64,000 bases of DNA, taken from Echria macrotheca. Its lineage: Eukaryota > Ascomycota > Sordariomycetes > Sordariales > Schizotheciaceae. A program made the translations under genes and the position numbers. Every line of letters starts with the position of its first letter. The stretch's first letter is position 1. Below, piece after piece: positions 10,340 to 22,071 of the stretch. The notes under the pieces were generated by a model. That model was not told the origin of the DNA and ran no database searches. It saw only the letters and a list, made by a program, of their open reading frames with translations. The stretch covers positions 1,984,001-2,048,000 of the forward strand of contig MU839830.1 of assembly GCA_030411725.1 (NCBI GenBank), written 5' to 3'.

Positions 10340-13300
10340 CTTGATAGAAAACCAATTGTTATCTAACTTGTTGAGAGTTGGCTTCAATGGCTTCAGAGCT
10401 TTGCTGCGGGAGCTTGTCCTGGAAATTTTAGCGGGGCACTTTTATTGCCGGTTTCACCGCCTTCCGAATGGACATGCGTCTAAATGCATATCACACCCCG
10501 CACCTTGCATGTAATTCCATCTCACATCTTGAATTTGCGTGTCATGTCATTTTCCATAGTACGGATGCCAAATATGGATTTCTTCTTGTCTGATAAGTTA
10601 ATCGCAAATATTGAGGGTTCCGGACGATGATTTGCAGTCTGAGTCTAAGCTGAACCTCACATATATTCCTGCGGTGCTGTCAAGTGTCGGCAAAACAACG
10701 TTATGTCATGAAAAGATGGAAGTTGTGTTGAGTTGAATTGATGCGCAATAAGATTCATTGTGGAAGCACTATATGGAGATAGAGTTTTGCACGTCGTCTC
10801 TTGGATAGGTGAATGCCATTCGTTATTGGATGCTTTGATCCGTGCATTGCTCTCTTAAGGCATGTGTTAACCCATTGCACGACCAGCATTCTGTGTTGTT
10901 CACTTTAAGACATTGGTGGTCCGAAATGGCTTCCGTTGAGTAGAGAGTTGATCGTACAGAAAGCAAGCGGACCCAGACAGAAAAGAAGACTTCATAGATC
11001 GGGTCATCGAAGGATGTGTTCTTCTCACCTTTTCTTGTAAAGTTTGTTGGCCTGGAACAAAACCATGCGATGTTTTTCTCAGGCAACCCCATCTGGCAGG
11101 CTTCCCAACAGCCAAGAGTCCAATAACTTGCTCTTCCCGATGCAGGTATATCTTTCGAACTTGAGTGCTTCATGAAGGATGCGCCTAGACTAGTGTACTG
11201 ACTCGGCTCTGGTCTGTACTCTAAGAAGTTGGGAGAAATCGGACGTCCATCTTTGCTGCCGTGAGCCCATCATCTTTATCTTGGCTGTCGGCCATCCCAA
11301 TCCCTTGAAAAGAATCTAGACTCACTGGATTTAGAACATACCAGATTTTGTCTCATGCTTGGAATGCTGCGAACTCATTCCTGGGTCCCCGGCTCGGTCC
11401 CCAAACGCCACTTCCGCGGCTCCGATGTGTCCCGATACCCCCGTGCCGGACGCTCTTTATCGCAAGCCACAAGACCAGGGACAGACGCACCCACATGCGG
11501 CATCCCAATTGAGAAAGCCACTTGCTGCCCAACGCCCCAATCTGGATTTCTCGTCATTTTAAAAAATTAAAAATCGCAGACGCGCGGGATGGATGTTTGT
11601 GTTGATAAAGATTGCGTTTGCTCGCAGCCACTCAACTCTCGGTTCTCCAGCTGCCAGCTGGCCAGCGTCCTGGCCGCTTGCCGTACAGTGAGCCAATCAC
11701 GACTGCGTCTCTCTCGAGACGCCCGGGCAGGCCAAGCTCGGTAGCTCGGTCGCGCTTCTGGTTTCCCAGACGAGGCAAGCTCAGCCTCGAGATCATGTGA
11801 TTGCGTGTCTGCTCCCTCCGCAGGGAGCTACCCCGCGCTGGACCCCATTTCTTCCCCAATGTTTACCGGGGTGGTTTTGATGCGCGTCGCGTCATTTGTT
11901 TACTTTGCTGCATCAACGTCACACTTGGGCCGGTTTGAGTGAGCGGGATTTTCCTCTCGTTCCGCCTGCACTCACGACACCATCATGCCGTCCTCTCGTG
12001 CAGGATCTCAAACGACGACCACACGATGCAATTCGCTATCAGGAGTCGGACAACGGCTCCGCCTGGGTGGCAGTGAATGAGGGGAAAAAGGAGGGAGGAT
12101 TCGCGGGATATTCTGCCCCCTGCTGCAAGGAAGGTCGTGGCGTGCCTGACGTGAGCTGGACACTGCCAGCCCTAACGCAAGAAAGCCACGCAGGAAAGGG
12201 ACGGGAGCTCCGTATGGAGTTGGCGCCTGACACGGAACCGGCGCCTTTGCAACTGCGCCTAGAGGTCAATTGCGCGACACTATTGGATGAGTCTGCGATA
12301 TCGATGATGCCATGTTTTGCTGACAGCTGGATCCGGTCATGCGGGTCATACCTACACTAGAGTAGATGAGATACACACTTGACTTGAGCAAGTCGACCGA
12401 GGCGGTGTAGCACCCCACCAACAACCACATAACGAGGTAACTGTAACCGTTGGAGGGAAGTAAACAAATACCCCCTCATCATCATCATCATGACTTGACC
12501 ACGGGCAGGCTCGGCAGCATCATGATAGTAAGCTCCCCGCAGCCTGCCGGTTTAACATTTTCATGCTTCCCAGGACCACCTAACAACCTACTGTGTATGA
12601 CCTGCCAGACCGGTGAATGCAGCCCCTGATGCTTGATGCCTATCGATCCAGGAGCTTCCACTTGCTTCAGGATTCCAAAAAGAATGACGTCTTCTTCCGG
12701 GGAAGTCGGCCAGCAAAGCCCCGTGGGCCCGCGTATTCCGTACTAAACGTCGATCCAGACTCGCCGAGCGGCTGCCGCCGAGATCCACAACTGTTCGCAG
12801 CTCCAGCTGAAACCATTCCACCCATCACCTGAGTTGGTACGATGCCGGGAAAGCCTTGAATAGATGTATCGGAAATGCCTGGTTTCCGGCTCATCAAGCA
12901 TACCTAGTTATTCTCCGACCTAATATGCCGTGTTTTTTGACAGGCGTACTACGGAATATGGTTTCGGGCTATAGAGTGTCCGACCGGGATGGCACATTGT
13001 CGCACGGTTGCTTCGATGTCCAGCAGCGAAACCGCCGCTCCTGACACCACCTCCTTCATCAATCGTGATGCTCCTGTTCCCCGCACAACTCTGAACATTT
13101 TACCGGAGGCCAGTGAGAGCAACGCAAAACACCCCCCCAATATCGCCCGGGGGACCGTTGGCGACCAATCGTCGCCAAGAAGGCCGCGGCACAGCACGGC
13201 GACAGGGTCGCTTTTCGCGTGGGTCCAGGCTGGAAGTGCGGAACCGCAACAGGCAAGGCCCCAGCTCGCCAGTCAGTTGCCAGGGTTTTCTTCTGCCAGC

Positions 13301-15599
13301 CGGTTCCGGTCAGGTTCTGATGCAATTGCCTTCCAGATTCTTGGAATCGAAGTCGAGTGATGATGCCATCGACAAAAGCAATTTGGCGTCATCGCCGATG
13401 AGATCGATCGATGCGACTTGAGTTGCCTGATGCCGGATCCGGAAACAGGGCAAATGGAAGCTCTGGCAACACCTCAGCGGAAATGGGGATCGTTGATCTC
13501 TCTCCCTCGGGCACGGACAAGACCCAGAGTTTTGTGTGCAACAAGTTTATTGAGTTTCCGCTCGCGGTCTGTGTCCGATGGCCGTTTAAAGCTCGAGAAC
13601 TGCAACGGTAGCCGTGGTTAGCACGATTTCTTTTTCCTAGGGTCTCAGACTCTAATCAGCCGCCGAGCGTGGGTTCCGGGGCAAACACGTGGACGAAGCA
13701 CGCAGAGTAAATGCTGAATTCCACAATGCCTTCATACCGGAGAGCCGCGAGGACATCGCCATTCCAGAATCCTCACTGGCCCATCGACATCGCGCTCATT
13801 TCGACGGGCCGCTGGCCTGATCCAGGGGATCGCCGAGAAAGTTCCCTTGGAGGTGCGGGGAGCGCTAAAACGAGCACCACAGCGCCTGCGCGACTCTTCT
13901 GTCAGCAGCTCAGTGCAACGTGAAATGGACGCCTTGCCCTTCCAAGGCAACCATTCGTTGCCCGCCCCGACTTCGAAACAAAGCCGGCCGGGACCCCTGC
14001 TGCCCAGCCTGGCGTCTCAGCCGCGCTGCTCGCAGGGCTGGTCGAGCCCCCCTCTCCCCGCCCTGGGTTGCCACGGCTGCCGTGGTGATGGATGCACTTA
14101 TGCAGGTCTTTGCATGGCTGTTAGCCTTGGGTAGTTTGCACTGGTGCTGTGGAAAAGTTTCGCAATTGACTCTGAGACCGCGGTGAAAAGTCTGAGCCAG
14201 ATTCCCATATCTCTGGGATTTTTACCCAAGGGTCTCCGGTCTAGCCACGGCTCTCTCACGCGCTGAAAGACCGCTCTCTAGTGTTGAGGATCCGTAGTCG
14301 TCCGAACGCCGAAGCCAGCAGAGCTCCAGAGCGCCCCGCCCAATGACCCAATCCTGATCTTGGTGGTCCATAGGCCCTGATCCAACGATGAGGTGATGAG
14401 AGACGACATCATCCGAGGGTATGGACGTAGGCAGACCAAGGCAAGGCAGGGAATCTTAATTCTTAGCAACATCGTGGGTCGTTCTTTGCGGCCCGTCATT
14501 TTGATGTCTTCGCGGCTGCTGCTTGGGCCCGGGAACCAGTCATCGCTCGCGGATGTCTTCGGGGCCAGCATGCAGCTTGGAGCTGAACAGCGGGACGCTG
14601 CTCCACTGGAGATGCCGCAGCCGGCGGGTCGAACAGTGGAATCTCGGTGCATGCGACAGTCAGTCTGTACCTATTCTTGTCGCTTGGGTGCGTGGAGAGA
14701 GAAGTACTCTGATAACTCCATCCGAAGTGGTTTCGGCTCAGAGCCAGCGCTTCGCCGGCCGCGTCTGGAGCGTTCCCCTTGCATCGCAGCAGCCGACAGG
14801 GAAGCTGCTCCAGCGCTCCACCGCCGAATTGCAGGTCCCGTCGAAGCAACGGGGGCCCTGCAGAAGCGAGCAACATCTTGCCTTTCCAACAGCCGCCCTG
14901 GTGAATCGCCCTGACAACCCGCGAAGAAAAAACCGAAAGCTCGTCTGGCCTGGTTCCCTGTCGACACCGTGCACAACGTCGGGTGGATGAAGTAAAAATC
15001 CTTATGAGAGCCACTTCGTCGCCCAATTTCTAACCGCCAGCTGCTCTCTCACCTCTTGCGACTCTGACGACGCTGGGCCTCACCCTCGGACCTGTAAGTA
15101 CCCTGAAAGCTGCACTGGGGTACCTGTCGCCTCAGGCAGCTTTCATCCGATTCTTTCTGCACGGCAACGGGTCGTTTTGTGCCTCGTGCACCGGACCAGT
15201 CCCGTTCTTTTTCCTGCCGGACCCCGCCATCACCGCCTTGTGCCTTGCACGGTCCTGCCGCTCGCTAGTTAGAGGTACCTCTGTAGCTGAGCAGCCGACC
15301 GCCCGCGTTGCACCGGCGACCAAAAACCGGGTCCTTTCCTTTCTACTTGCACCCTAAAACACCAGCACCTGCACCACGCTCCTTCAAATTCTTGACAATC
15401 CCAACCCAAGCGACAGAGGTCAATTTGGCTCTCGGCGACTGATGCAAGGACAGGTTGGCAGTATCCAGTTACTGTGGCGGCAAGTCTATCGCGTAGAGCT
15501 TCCCTAGCTCGCTCGCCACGTTAGCCCACTGCCCGCAGTCCTTCACATCTGCCCGCCCACCCGCCGACCTCGTGGCTCTGGGCGACGGTGTTTCCAGCC
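10340..15599. other. 5.3-kb gene-free region upstream of CDC25
   Basis: No ORF here has family similarity, a sensible start or splice sites that extend it. The longest open frames (for example minus strand 14496-15026) have the Arg/Ser/Pro-rich make-up of chance frames in GC-rich DNA. Features seen: a TCA microsatellite at 12477-12491; C/T-rich leader sequence from about 15050; a consensus donor GTAAGT at 15094 that may start a 5' UTR intron of the CDC25 gene. The stretch is not AT-rich, so it does not look like a RIP-degraded transposon. Confidence 0.6.
12477..12491. repeat. TCA trinucleotide microsatellite
   Basis: Five tandem TCA units in non-coding DNA. Confidence 0.8.
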
Positions 15600-17446
15600 A
15601 TGGAGACGTCCTCACCTCTGGCTGCTCTGCGGCCCGCGCCGACCTCGTTCGGGAAGCACGAATTCTACGGCGCCAGCTCCATGAGCTTGCACGACCAGCT
15701 CAACTACCAACGGTCCAATCGAGAGTACTTCAACGTTAACAACCTTCGAGGCTCCTCCCCCGCAGCGTCCTTGGCTGCCGACCTGTCGCAGAACTTCAAA
15801 CTCAATGATGCCAGGTTGGTTGATAGGCCTTGACAAAACGTGGTGGTACAGTTGGCTAACGCAATGACACTGCAGTAGCCCCATGTTCCCGACGCCGCGT
15901 CGCGCTCTTTTCACAACCGCCACTGTGGTAGACTCAATGGGAAGCCGTGGTAAGCTGGGGCAATTGTACACTGCTTCCAATGGAGCTGGGGAACTGATGG
16001 CGCTAGCAGAGTATGTCACGACTCCTCCGCTTCTCATGTCATCGTCTCCAGCACCCGGCGATATGATGGACATTTCGCCTCTGCCGCACAAGTCTCTATA
16101 CGTGATGCAGATGGAGGTATCGTCACCATCGCCCTCACCAGCCGCGTCGTATATCGATGATATGGTAATGGAGTCACCTGTACCGCGTCCTGCTTCGACC
16201 TCTATGGAGCCGTCAAAGCCCATCGCAGCTGAGTAAGTCTATACATCCAACTTGTACCTTGTGCTACTTGCAGCACGCTAACCTTGTCACCTTCTCTAGG
16301 CGCAGAAAGCTAGGCGTTCGCCGCCCTTCATTGAACCGTGCGAAGGGGTACTCGACTGGTGTGATAAGCAGCCGTCCGCACAATGAGCAACCGCTGCCAC
16401 TCTTCCGGCTTGGTGATCAGCTCCAGTCTACTTCCATGTCAAACGACCCGACCGACTGGCTTGAGGAATCCCCTCCCCAAGAACGCCGCCCTCAGAGTGC
16501 CAACAGTCCCTGCCCCCAATCACAGGTTCTTCGCTCGAAGGCTCATTTGGGCACCGCCTCTCAGACCGGTGTACGAAACAACTCGCCGAAGATGGGCCAT
16601 GCTCGGCGGCCTTCAAACCCATTTATGCGCCCGCGGAAGCAGTTCCGACGCTCGTTGAGCATGTTCGAGAACCCTGGCGATGTGATCAACCCCTTTAAGA
16701 AAGAGGAGTTGATGCAGCCGACCGCGCTTCAGGCTGTGAGTGATATCGAAGAGCCGCAGGATCCCATCCTTCCCCACTTCCTTCCGGAAGACCAGGATGA
16801 CAATATCCCTCGCATCACAAAGGAGACGATGCTGGACGTTCTTGATGGTCGATACAGTGCGCACTTTGCTCACAAGATCATCATCGACTGCCGCTTTGAG
16901 TACGAGTACGAGGGTGGTCATATTGATGGAGCGGTTAACTACAACGACAAGGACCTGCTGGCTGATCACCTCTTCCGCACTCCGATGGAGGGACGGACCC
17001 TGTTGATTTTCCATTGCGAGTACTCCGCCCACCGAGCTCCGATCATGGCCCGTCACATTCGCGCCGAGGACCGTACCGCGAACGCTGAGCATTATCCTCG
17101 TCTCACCTACCCAGAGGTCTACATTCTGGATGGCGGATATAGTGGATTCTTCGCCGATCACCGCGATCGCTGCCAGCCCCAGGCATATGTGGCCATGAAT
17201 GCCGCCGAGCATGTTAACACCTGCGAGCGGGAAATGGGTCGCCTTCGCAACAACCGCCGAAATTTTGGCCGGGCGCAGACATTCGCATTCGGACAGCGCA
17301 ACCGCGGTGTGCAGGATTCCCCCACAGGTCCTGGCCGTGCCAGACCCCGTACAGTTGAACTCCCCATGGAGAGCTCAGACATGCTCGGAGCCTCTCCCAT
17401 TCTCGGACAAGAGCGTGGCCATGTTAGGCGCATGGTCTCGCTCTGA
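15600..17446 (+). CDS. cdc25: CDC25 M-phase inducer dual-specificity phosphatase
   Basis: Exons 15600-15814, 15876-16232 and 16300-17446, 572 aa. The start sits in CAGCCATGG. Introns are 61 and 67 nt; joins give LNDASSPMFPTP and AAERRKLGVRRP. The N-terminal half is long, Ser/Pro-rich and disordered, as is usual for the regulatory part of Cdc25 where Cdk, Plk and checkpoint kinases act. The catalytic domain is rhodanese-like: KIIIDCRFEYEYEGGHIDGA, then the active site HCEYSAHR (codons 17012-17035), which matches HC(x)5R with nucleophile Cys and phosphate-binding Arg, then LDGGYSGFF. Cdc25 removes inhibitory phosphates from Thr/Tyr near the N-terminus of Cdk1 and drives entry into mitosis. Aspergillus calls this gene nimT. 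The tail is basic with Ser-Pro sites. Confidence 0.96.
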
Positions 17447-19558
17447 ATACCCCACACTCATTAACCACAACAGCTCTGTTGGATTATCTTTGAATGTTTC
17501 AGTCTCAGTCCCGCGGTGGGCTGTCGATTCTATGTGCGCGATACCAAATGGATCCCGCGACCTTGCTCCTGAACAAGGTGTCTTCGTTCTGGAATCCAGC
17601 AAGGTCTCTCTAGTCGGGCATCCTTTGGCTGGCTTCTGGCCATTCGCAGCACGATCAAGGTGTCGTCTATTACACCCACTCTTCTCTAGTATCTGTCGTC
17701 ATTCAATTCAACGACGGATACAGCGCCCGGTCAGCAAGCTTTTCCTTTACAGTTCTCAGCATTTACAGCCCTGGGTGCGTTGCCCCAGTTTGGCTGGGAT
17801 TCAGCACTCTGGCGTGGTTTGCCATCGCCAGGATTGATCACCCGTCATCGTCGGCAAACCTCAGCATTTCTCTTCTTCGGCATAATTCGGCATAGGCATT
17901 TGGCGTAGTGTCGTATTGTCCAGGCAGTCTGAGCTTTGGATCCGGCATCTCTTAGCTCGTCGGTCTGGTTTCAGCATACAGCATCCTGTTTAGGCGTTGG
18001 TACAATTTCCAGCATACAGCATGTTTCAAGCTAGTATTCAGCGACGAGCACTCCCACACATCGGTGCTGGGTACAGATGGGCCTTCCAAGCACCTGACCC
18101 GTCTTCGACTCGACCATTTGAGAACCCGGATTGCGGCGACATAGACCTCCAACAGTGTCTTAGGTCGACTCGACATCCCGGGAGGCTCAGCCGTTTCCGT
18201 CGCCACGCCGCCTTGTTCGGCTCTGCCGCTAATTTCACCTTGTATTCATAAAACGATACCACTGGACGTATACCCGGCTCGGACTTGTGATGGTCCGACC
18301 ACTTCTTTACTTTGTCGAGTTACAACACATCTACGTCCTCGGAGGCAGTCGACATGTTGTCGAGCTTCTCCCCAGAACCAGTTCGGGGATCAGGACGGAT
18401 GAAGGCGAATGTCATGATATAGGGATATTGGGAGAGGGCGTCTGAGATACCGAGGAGCGTGGTTGCTTTATGTATCTCCAAGTCGTCGGAGGGGGGATAT
18501 TTGTGCGGGAAGGCATTAGAAGGATTTCATTCGTCGTTTTGGACGCAGTCGGAAGGGCCATGGTCCATGGTAGGAGTTCTACTCCATCTACCAACTTCTT
18601 TGTACCTATTCCCGATTTTCGGCCTTCCAAGGCGTTCTGGTTGGTCGCTTAATATCCCCTCGGTCGGCTGCCCCCTTGTAGCCCGCCTTCTCATGACAGA
18701 TCGACCAATGCAGAAAAATGTACAAATTACATTCAATGATGGCTATCCACTGTGAAACATGATCTCAGCTGTGATGTCTTTGGTCATGGAAAGGCTGAGC
18801 GGTTGTGGCTTCTAGAAAGCTGTGAAAGTGGATCCTGCGTGTTACTCTCTGTTGAAAACTGGAGAGATGTGACTGCTGCCGGGATGATCCTCGATCCCCA
18901 CGGTGACTCGGCACCAGCCAATTCGTCGTGTCTGATTGCAGTAGAAACAGCTTTCTAAATATGAGACCTTGTTTCCTTGCCAGGAAACATCAATTCAGGG
19001 AGCCCGGAAATCACTTGTCTTGGATCCCTTGAAATGCTGGGAAATTGAGTCTTTATTACGCACATCCTCCTGTGTATTTGCTCTTGTGCTGTGAGCTCCA
19101 TCATGTCTAGTGTAGAGTATATTGTTGCTATGTATAGATTAGATTTATGCGGACCAGAGCAAATAGTCTCATGATTAGCGCGGTGGAATATTACTACCTA
19201 TTCTGTCGTCCGTTTTTTGAAGCTCGTTGTGTTGTTCATCATTGCGCATAACTATTCTAAAGTCGGGGTAGAACCGATAACGGCTCGCGGGTTATCGTGT
19301 ATCTGTTCCTCATTGGATGACGCCTTTGGAATCCAATTATTGCTCCAAAACAACAATCGCATGAGTTTTTGACTTCAAACAACAGAAGCACATCTAGGAA
19401 TGTAATACACGAACTGGCAAATTTTGAGTTTGTTATCTGATACCGTTGCTTGTCGTCACCTGGTTGCTGGCAACCACCTTTATATCGGGCGCAATTTTGT
19501 GCCCTCGTCAATTTGGCTTCCTTGTGCAGGGATTGCAGAACTTCGAGTCCAGATCGGA
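17447..19558. other. 2.1-kb spacer between CDC25 and CwfJ gene
   Basis: CDC25 3' UTR followed by non-coding DNA. It holds a 13-bp direct repeat at 17972-17984 and 18010-18022. AT content rises towards 19100-19400. No gene is supported. Confidence 0.55.
17972..18022. repeat. Direct repeat of CAGCATACAGCAT
   Basis: Two exact 13-bp copies, 17972-17984 and 18010-18022. The unit itself is an internal duplication of CAGCAT. Function unknown. Confidence 0.85.
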
Positions 19559-21253
19559 ATGGCGACAAAGATGTGAGCGCACAACACCAAATTTTCGACC
19601 GTTGAATGATGCTGACAAGGATATCTTAGATTCGTATTCGGGAGTATTGGCGGCCAGCTGCGAGCTGCTTTTGGCAAGCTCGCGACGCTCCACGGCAAGA
19701 ATGCATTTAGTCTTGCCATCGTCACAGGCAACCTTTTCGCTGAAGACCAGGACGACGATGAGTTGAAGGCTTTCCTCGACGGCCAGATCCCCATCACTTG
19801 CCCAACTTACTTCACTGTTGGCACCACTGCTCTACCCCAGCCCGTTATCGACAGGATCGAGGCGGACGAGGAAGTCGCGCCGAACCTCCACTACCTTGCG
19901 AAGCGCAGTGTCACCAAGACTTCCGAGGGCGTCCGAATCGTGACTCTTGGTGGCCTTTTAGACCTGAACATCGTCGCCGGTCAGTCCAAGGACCAGGTTC
20001 AGCCCTACCATACCGAGAGCGATGCAAAGACATTGCGAGGTGCCAATCATGCCGACATCCTCCTCACGGCCATGTGGCCTGCCGACGTGTGGAAAAATAG
20101 CCCCAAGGCCAAGGAGATGGACCTGAGCTCTGTTACGTCGAGCTCGAGCAGCTCCATCGCGGAGCTATGTGCGGCTCTGAAACCTCGTTACCATCTCGCC
20201 ATGTCGCCGGATGCCTTCTATTTCGAGCGGGAGCCTTTCTACCCCGAATCGACCGGAGAGGATGAGAAAGGAATCTCCCTGACGCGTTTCATCTCCCTGG
20301 CTGCGTGGGGCAATTCAGCCAAAGCCAAGTCGATGTACGCTTTCACCCTCAACCGAGACGCTATCATTACGCCGCCCCCCGGAAGCACAATTACGCCCTT
20401 CTTCCGACCTAGGCGGAGCTCGCCGAAACGAAGTGTCGACCAAGCCGGCTTTTCCAGATTTTCCCACGGTCACGAAAACGACCGCCGGCCTCGTAAAAGG
20501 CAGCGAGAGCGATCCCCTCCACCAGGGCCGGACCGATGCTTCTTCTGCTTGTCGAATCCGAACCTGCCGACGCACATGGTTGCATGTATCGCCGATGAAA
20601 CCTATCTCGCCACCGCCAAGGGGCCGCTGCCATCGTCCAACACCTTCCGTGACCGCGGAGTTGGGTTTCCCTGTCATCTCATCATCACGCCTCTCACGCA
20701 CGCGCCCACATTGGGCACAGCGGCGATGGCTGAGGAGGATGCCGAGAGGACTTTCCGGGAGATGACACGCTTTCGTGAGTCCCTGCAGACCATGGTCGCG
20801 GAGAAATCGAAGCACAAGCTTGGTGCTGTGACGTGGGAGATCAGTCGGCTGCGGAATATTCACGTTCACTGGCAATTCCTGCCTGTACCGGCGGATATGG
20901 CGCTAAAGGGGACGGTGGAGAGCGGGTTCCGGGTTTTGGCCAAGGACCTCCAGCTGGGAGATTTTGTGGTGAAGGAGTTCGAAACGGCGAATTCGGTCGA
21001 AGGAGACTACCTCCGCGTCTGGATCTGGGCGGACGAAGGCGAGGGTGGTCGCAAGCTGGAGAAGTCGCTTCTTCTGCAATTCGATGAGAATGTCCGGTTC
21101 GATCTGCAGTTCCCGCGCAAGGTGATGGCGAAACTGCTGGGACTCGAGGACAGGGTTGTTTGGCGGGATGTCGAGCAGGAAGAGAATGAGGAGAAGGCGG
21201 ATGTAGCCGCCTTCAGGGAGGCCTTCAAGCCATGGGACTTTACGCTGGGTTGA
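19559..21253 (+). CDS. CwfJ family protein (DRN1/CWF19L1-like)
   Basis: Exons 19559-19572 and 19630-21253, 545 aa. The 14-nt first exon encodes MATK plus two bases; splicing over a 57-nt intron (GTGAGC donor, GCTGACA branch, TTAG acceptor) gives MATKIFVFGSIGGQL, which matches the N-terminus expected of the family, so the tiny exon is well supported. Residues 1 to about 230 form the metallophosphoesterase-like domain (KIFVFGSIGG, AIVTGNLF). The CwfJ C1 domain follows, with the zinc-type motif CFFCLSNPN and HMVACIADETYLATAKGPL and the HIT-like site NIHVHWQFLPVP. The CwfJ C2 domain ends the protein (LGLEDRVVWRDVEQ). Yeast Drn1 works with the lariat-debranching enzyme Dbr1 in intron turnover; fission yeast Cwf19 is in late spliceosomes. 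A basic KR-rich linker (RPRKRQRERSPPP) between domains resembles a nuclear localisation signal. Confidence 0.92.
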
Positions 21254-21427
21254 GTGGGAAAGTAAAGACGGGGGAATTCATTGTAACCTTCCAAGGGAGC
21301 ACTGCTAGACTTGTATCAATATTGGTGTATTTAGATATCCAAAGCTACCGAACCGACGCGACAGACATCTTGACCCGCTCGCACTAGATGGCCTGAAATT
21401 GTTTCTTGCTGTACATACATTGCAGAC

Positions 21428-21640
21428 TTAACCAGTGTGTCTTTCGAGCTTGGGCCGGATTACGTACCGTTTGGCAGGCAGTTTGAACATCACATGGCAT
21501 CCGCAGTGGTAGCATCGAAAATTGCTGACTGGGATAGTTACCACCTTTGCGCAGTCTCCACAGATATATGGGTATGACGGGTCTTCATCCCAAATTACTT
21601 TCTTGTTTGAAACATCTGCGGTAGTTTTCTGGTCGGCCAT
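21428..21640 (-). CDS. Divergent RPB12/ABC10-alpha-like zinc ribbon protein
   Basis: Single-exon, 70 aa, MADQKTTADVSNKK at the start. It has two zinc knuckles, CGDC and CYHC, 12 residues apart, followed by GCHVMFKLPAKRYV. This order matches RNA polymerase common subunit Rpb12 (CxxC-x12/13-CxxCG-H-K-TKR-V), a small zinc-binding subunit shared by Pol I, II and III. Several family-typical residues differ: the ending is IRPKLERHTG rather than the highly conserved VQFEAR, and TKR is AKR. It could be this genome's Rpb12, a diverged paralogue, or another zinc ribbon. It is divergent from UTP20, about 430 nt apart. I am sure of the zinc ribbon and only moderately sure of the polymerase link. Confidence 0.6.
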   Translation of the reverse strand: MADQKTTADVSNKKVIWDEDPSYPYICGDCAKVVTIPVSNFRCYHCGCHVMFKLPAKRYVIRPKLERHTG

Positions 21641-22071
21641 TTGTAGATATTTTGTAGTTCCGATTCAGACAAGTCAACTGGTAGCGGGCGAGGTTCCTGC
21701 GTGTTGAGAAGTCGGGTATTGAGGGTAGTTGAACAAGACTAACAACCTTTGGAAGTGTCACGATTCATATCTGCTGAGTCTAAAAAGGGTGGCATGGCAA
21801 ATTTGCACTTCACCTTCTTTGTCTCCTGGCTTGAGGCATCGCCGGAATTGGTAGTCATGGGACGAAGATATTCATGCAACAAAGCAAGCACAGATAAGGT
21901 AGCTAGTTATGCATCAATCGGTGCCTGATGCCCCTCCCTTATCGGAGCCTTATCGGTAGCTCCACCAAAAAAAATCCTGGAGTTCTTCGGCCTGTGATGC
22001 TGCGATTCGCGATTGCAAGTCCAAGCACCTTTCTGTGCTTTCTAGACAAAGTCCACCGCGACGTCCTCAAA
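21641..22071. promoter_or_regulatory. Bidirectional promoter, RPB12-like / UTP20
   Basis: A 430-nt spacer between divergent start codons. It includes AAAAAAAATCC near 21967. No clear TATA box was found. The UTP20 frame is open upstream to 21928 but low in similarity there, so the ATG at 22072 is taken as the start. Confidence 0.45.

Noticed and set aside
14496..15026. 176-codon minus-strand ORF upstream of CDC25
   Set aside because: Composition of chance frame, no family features; overlapping frames equally long.
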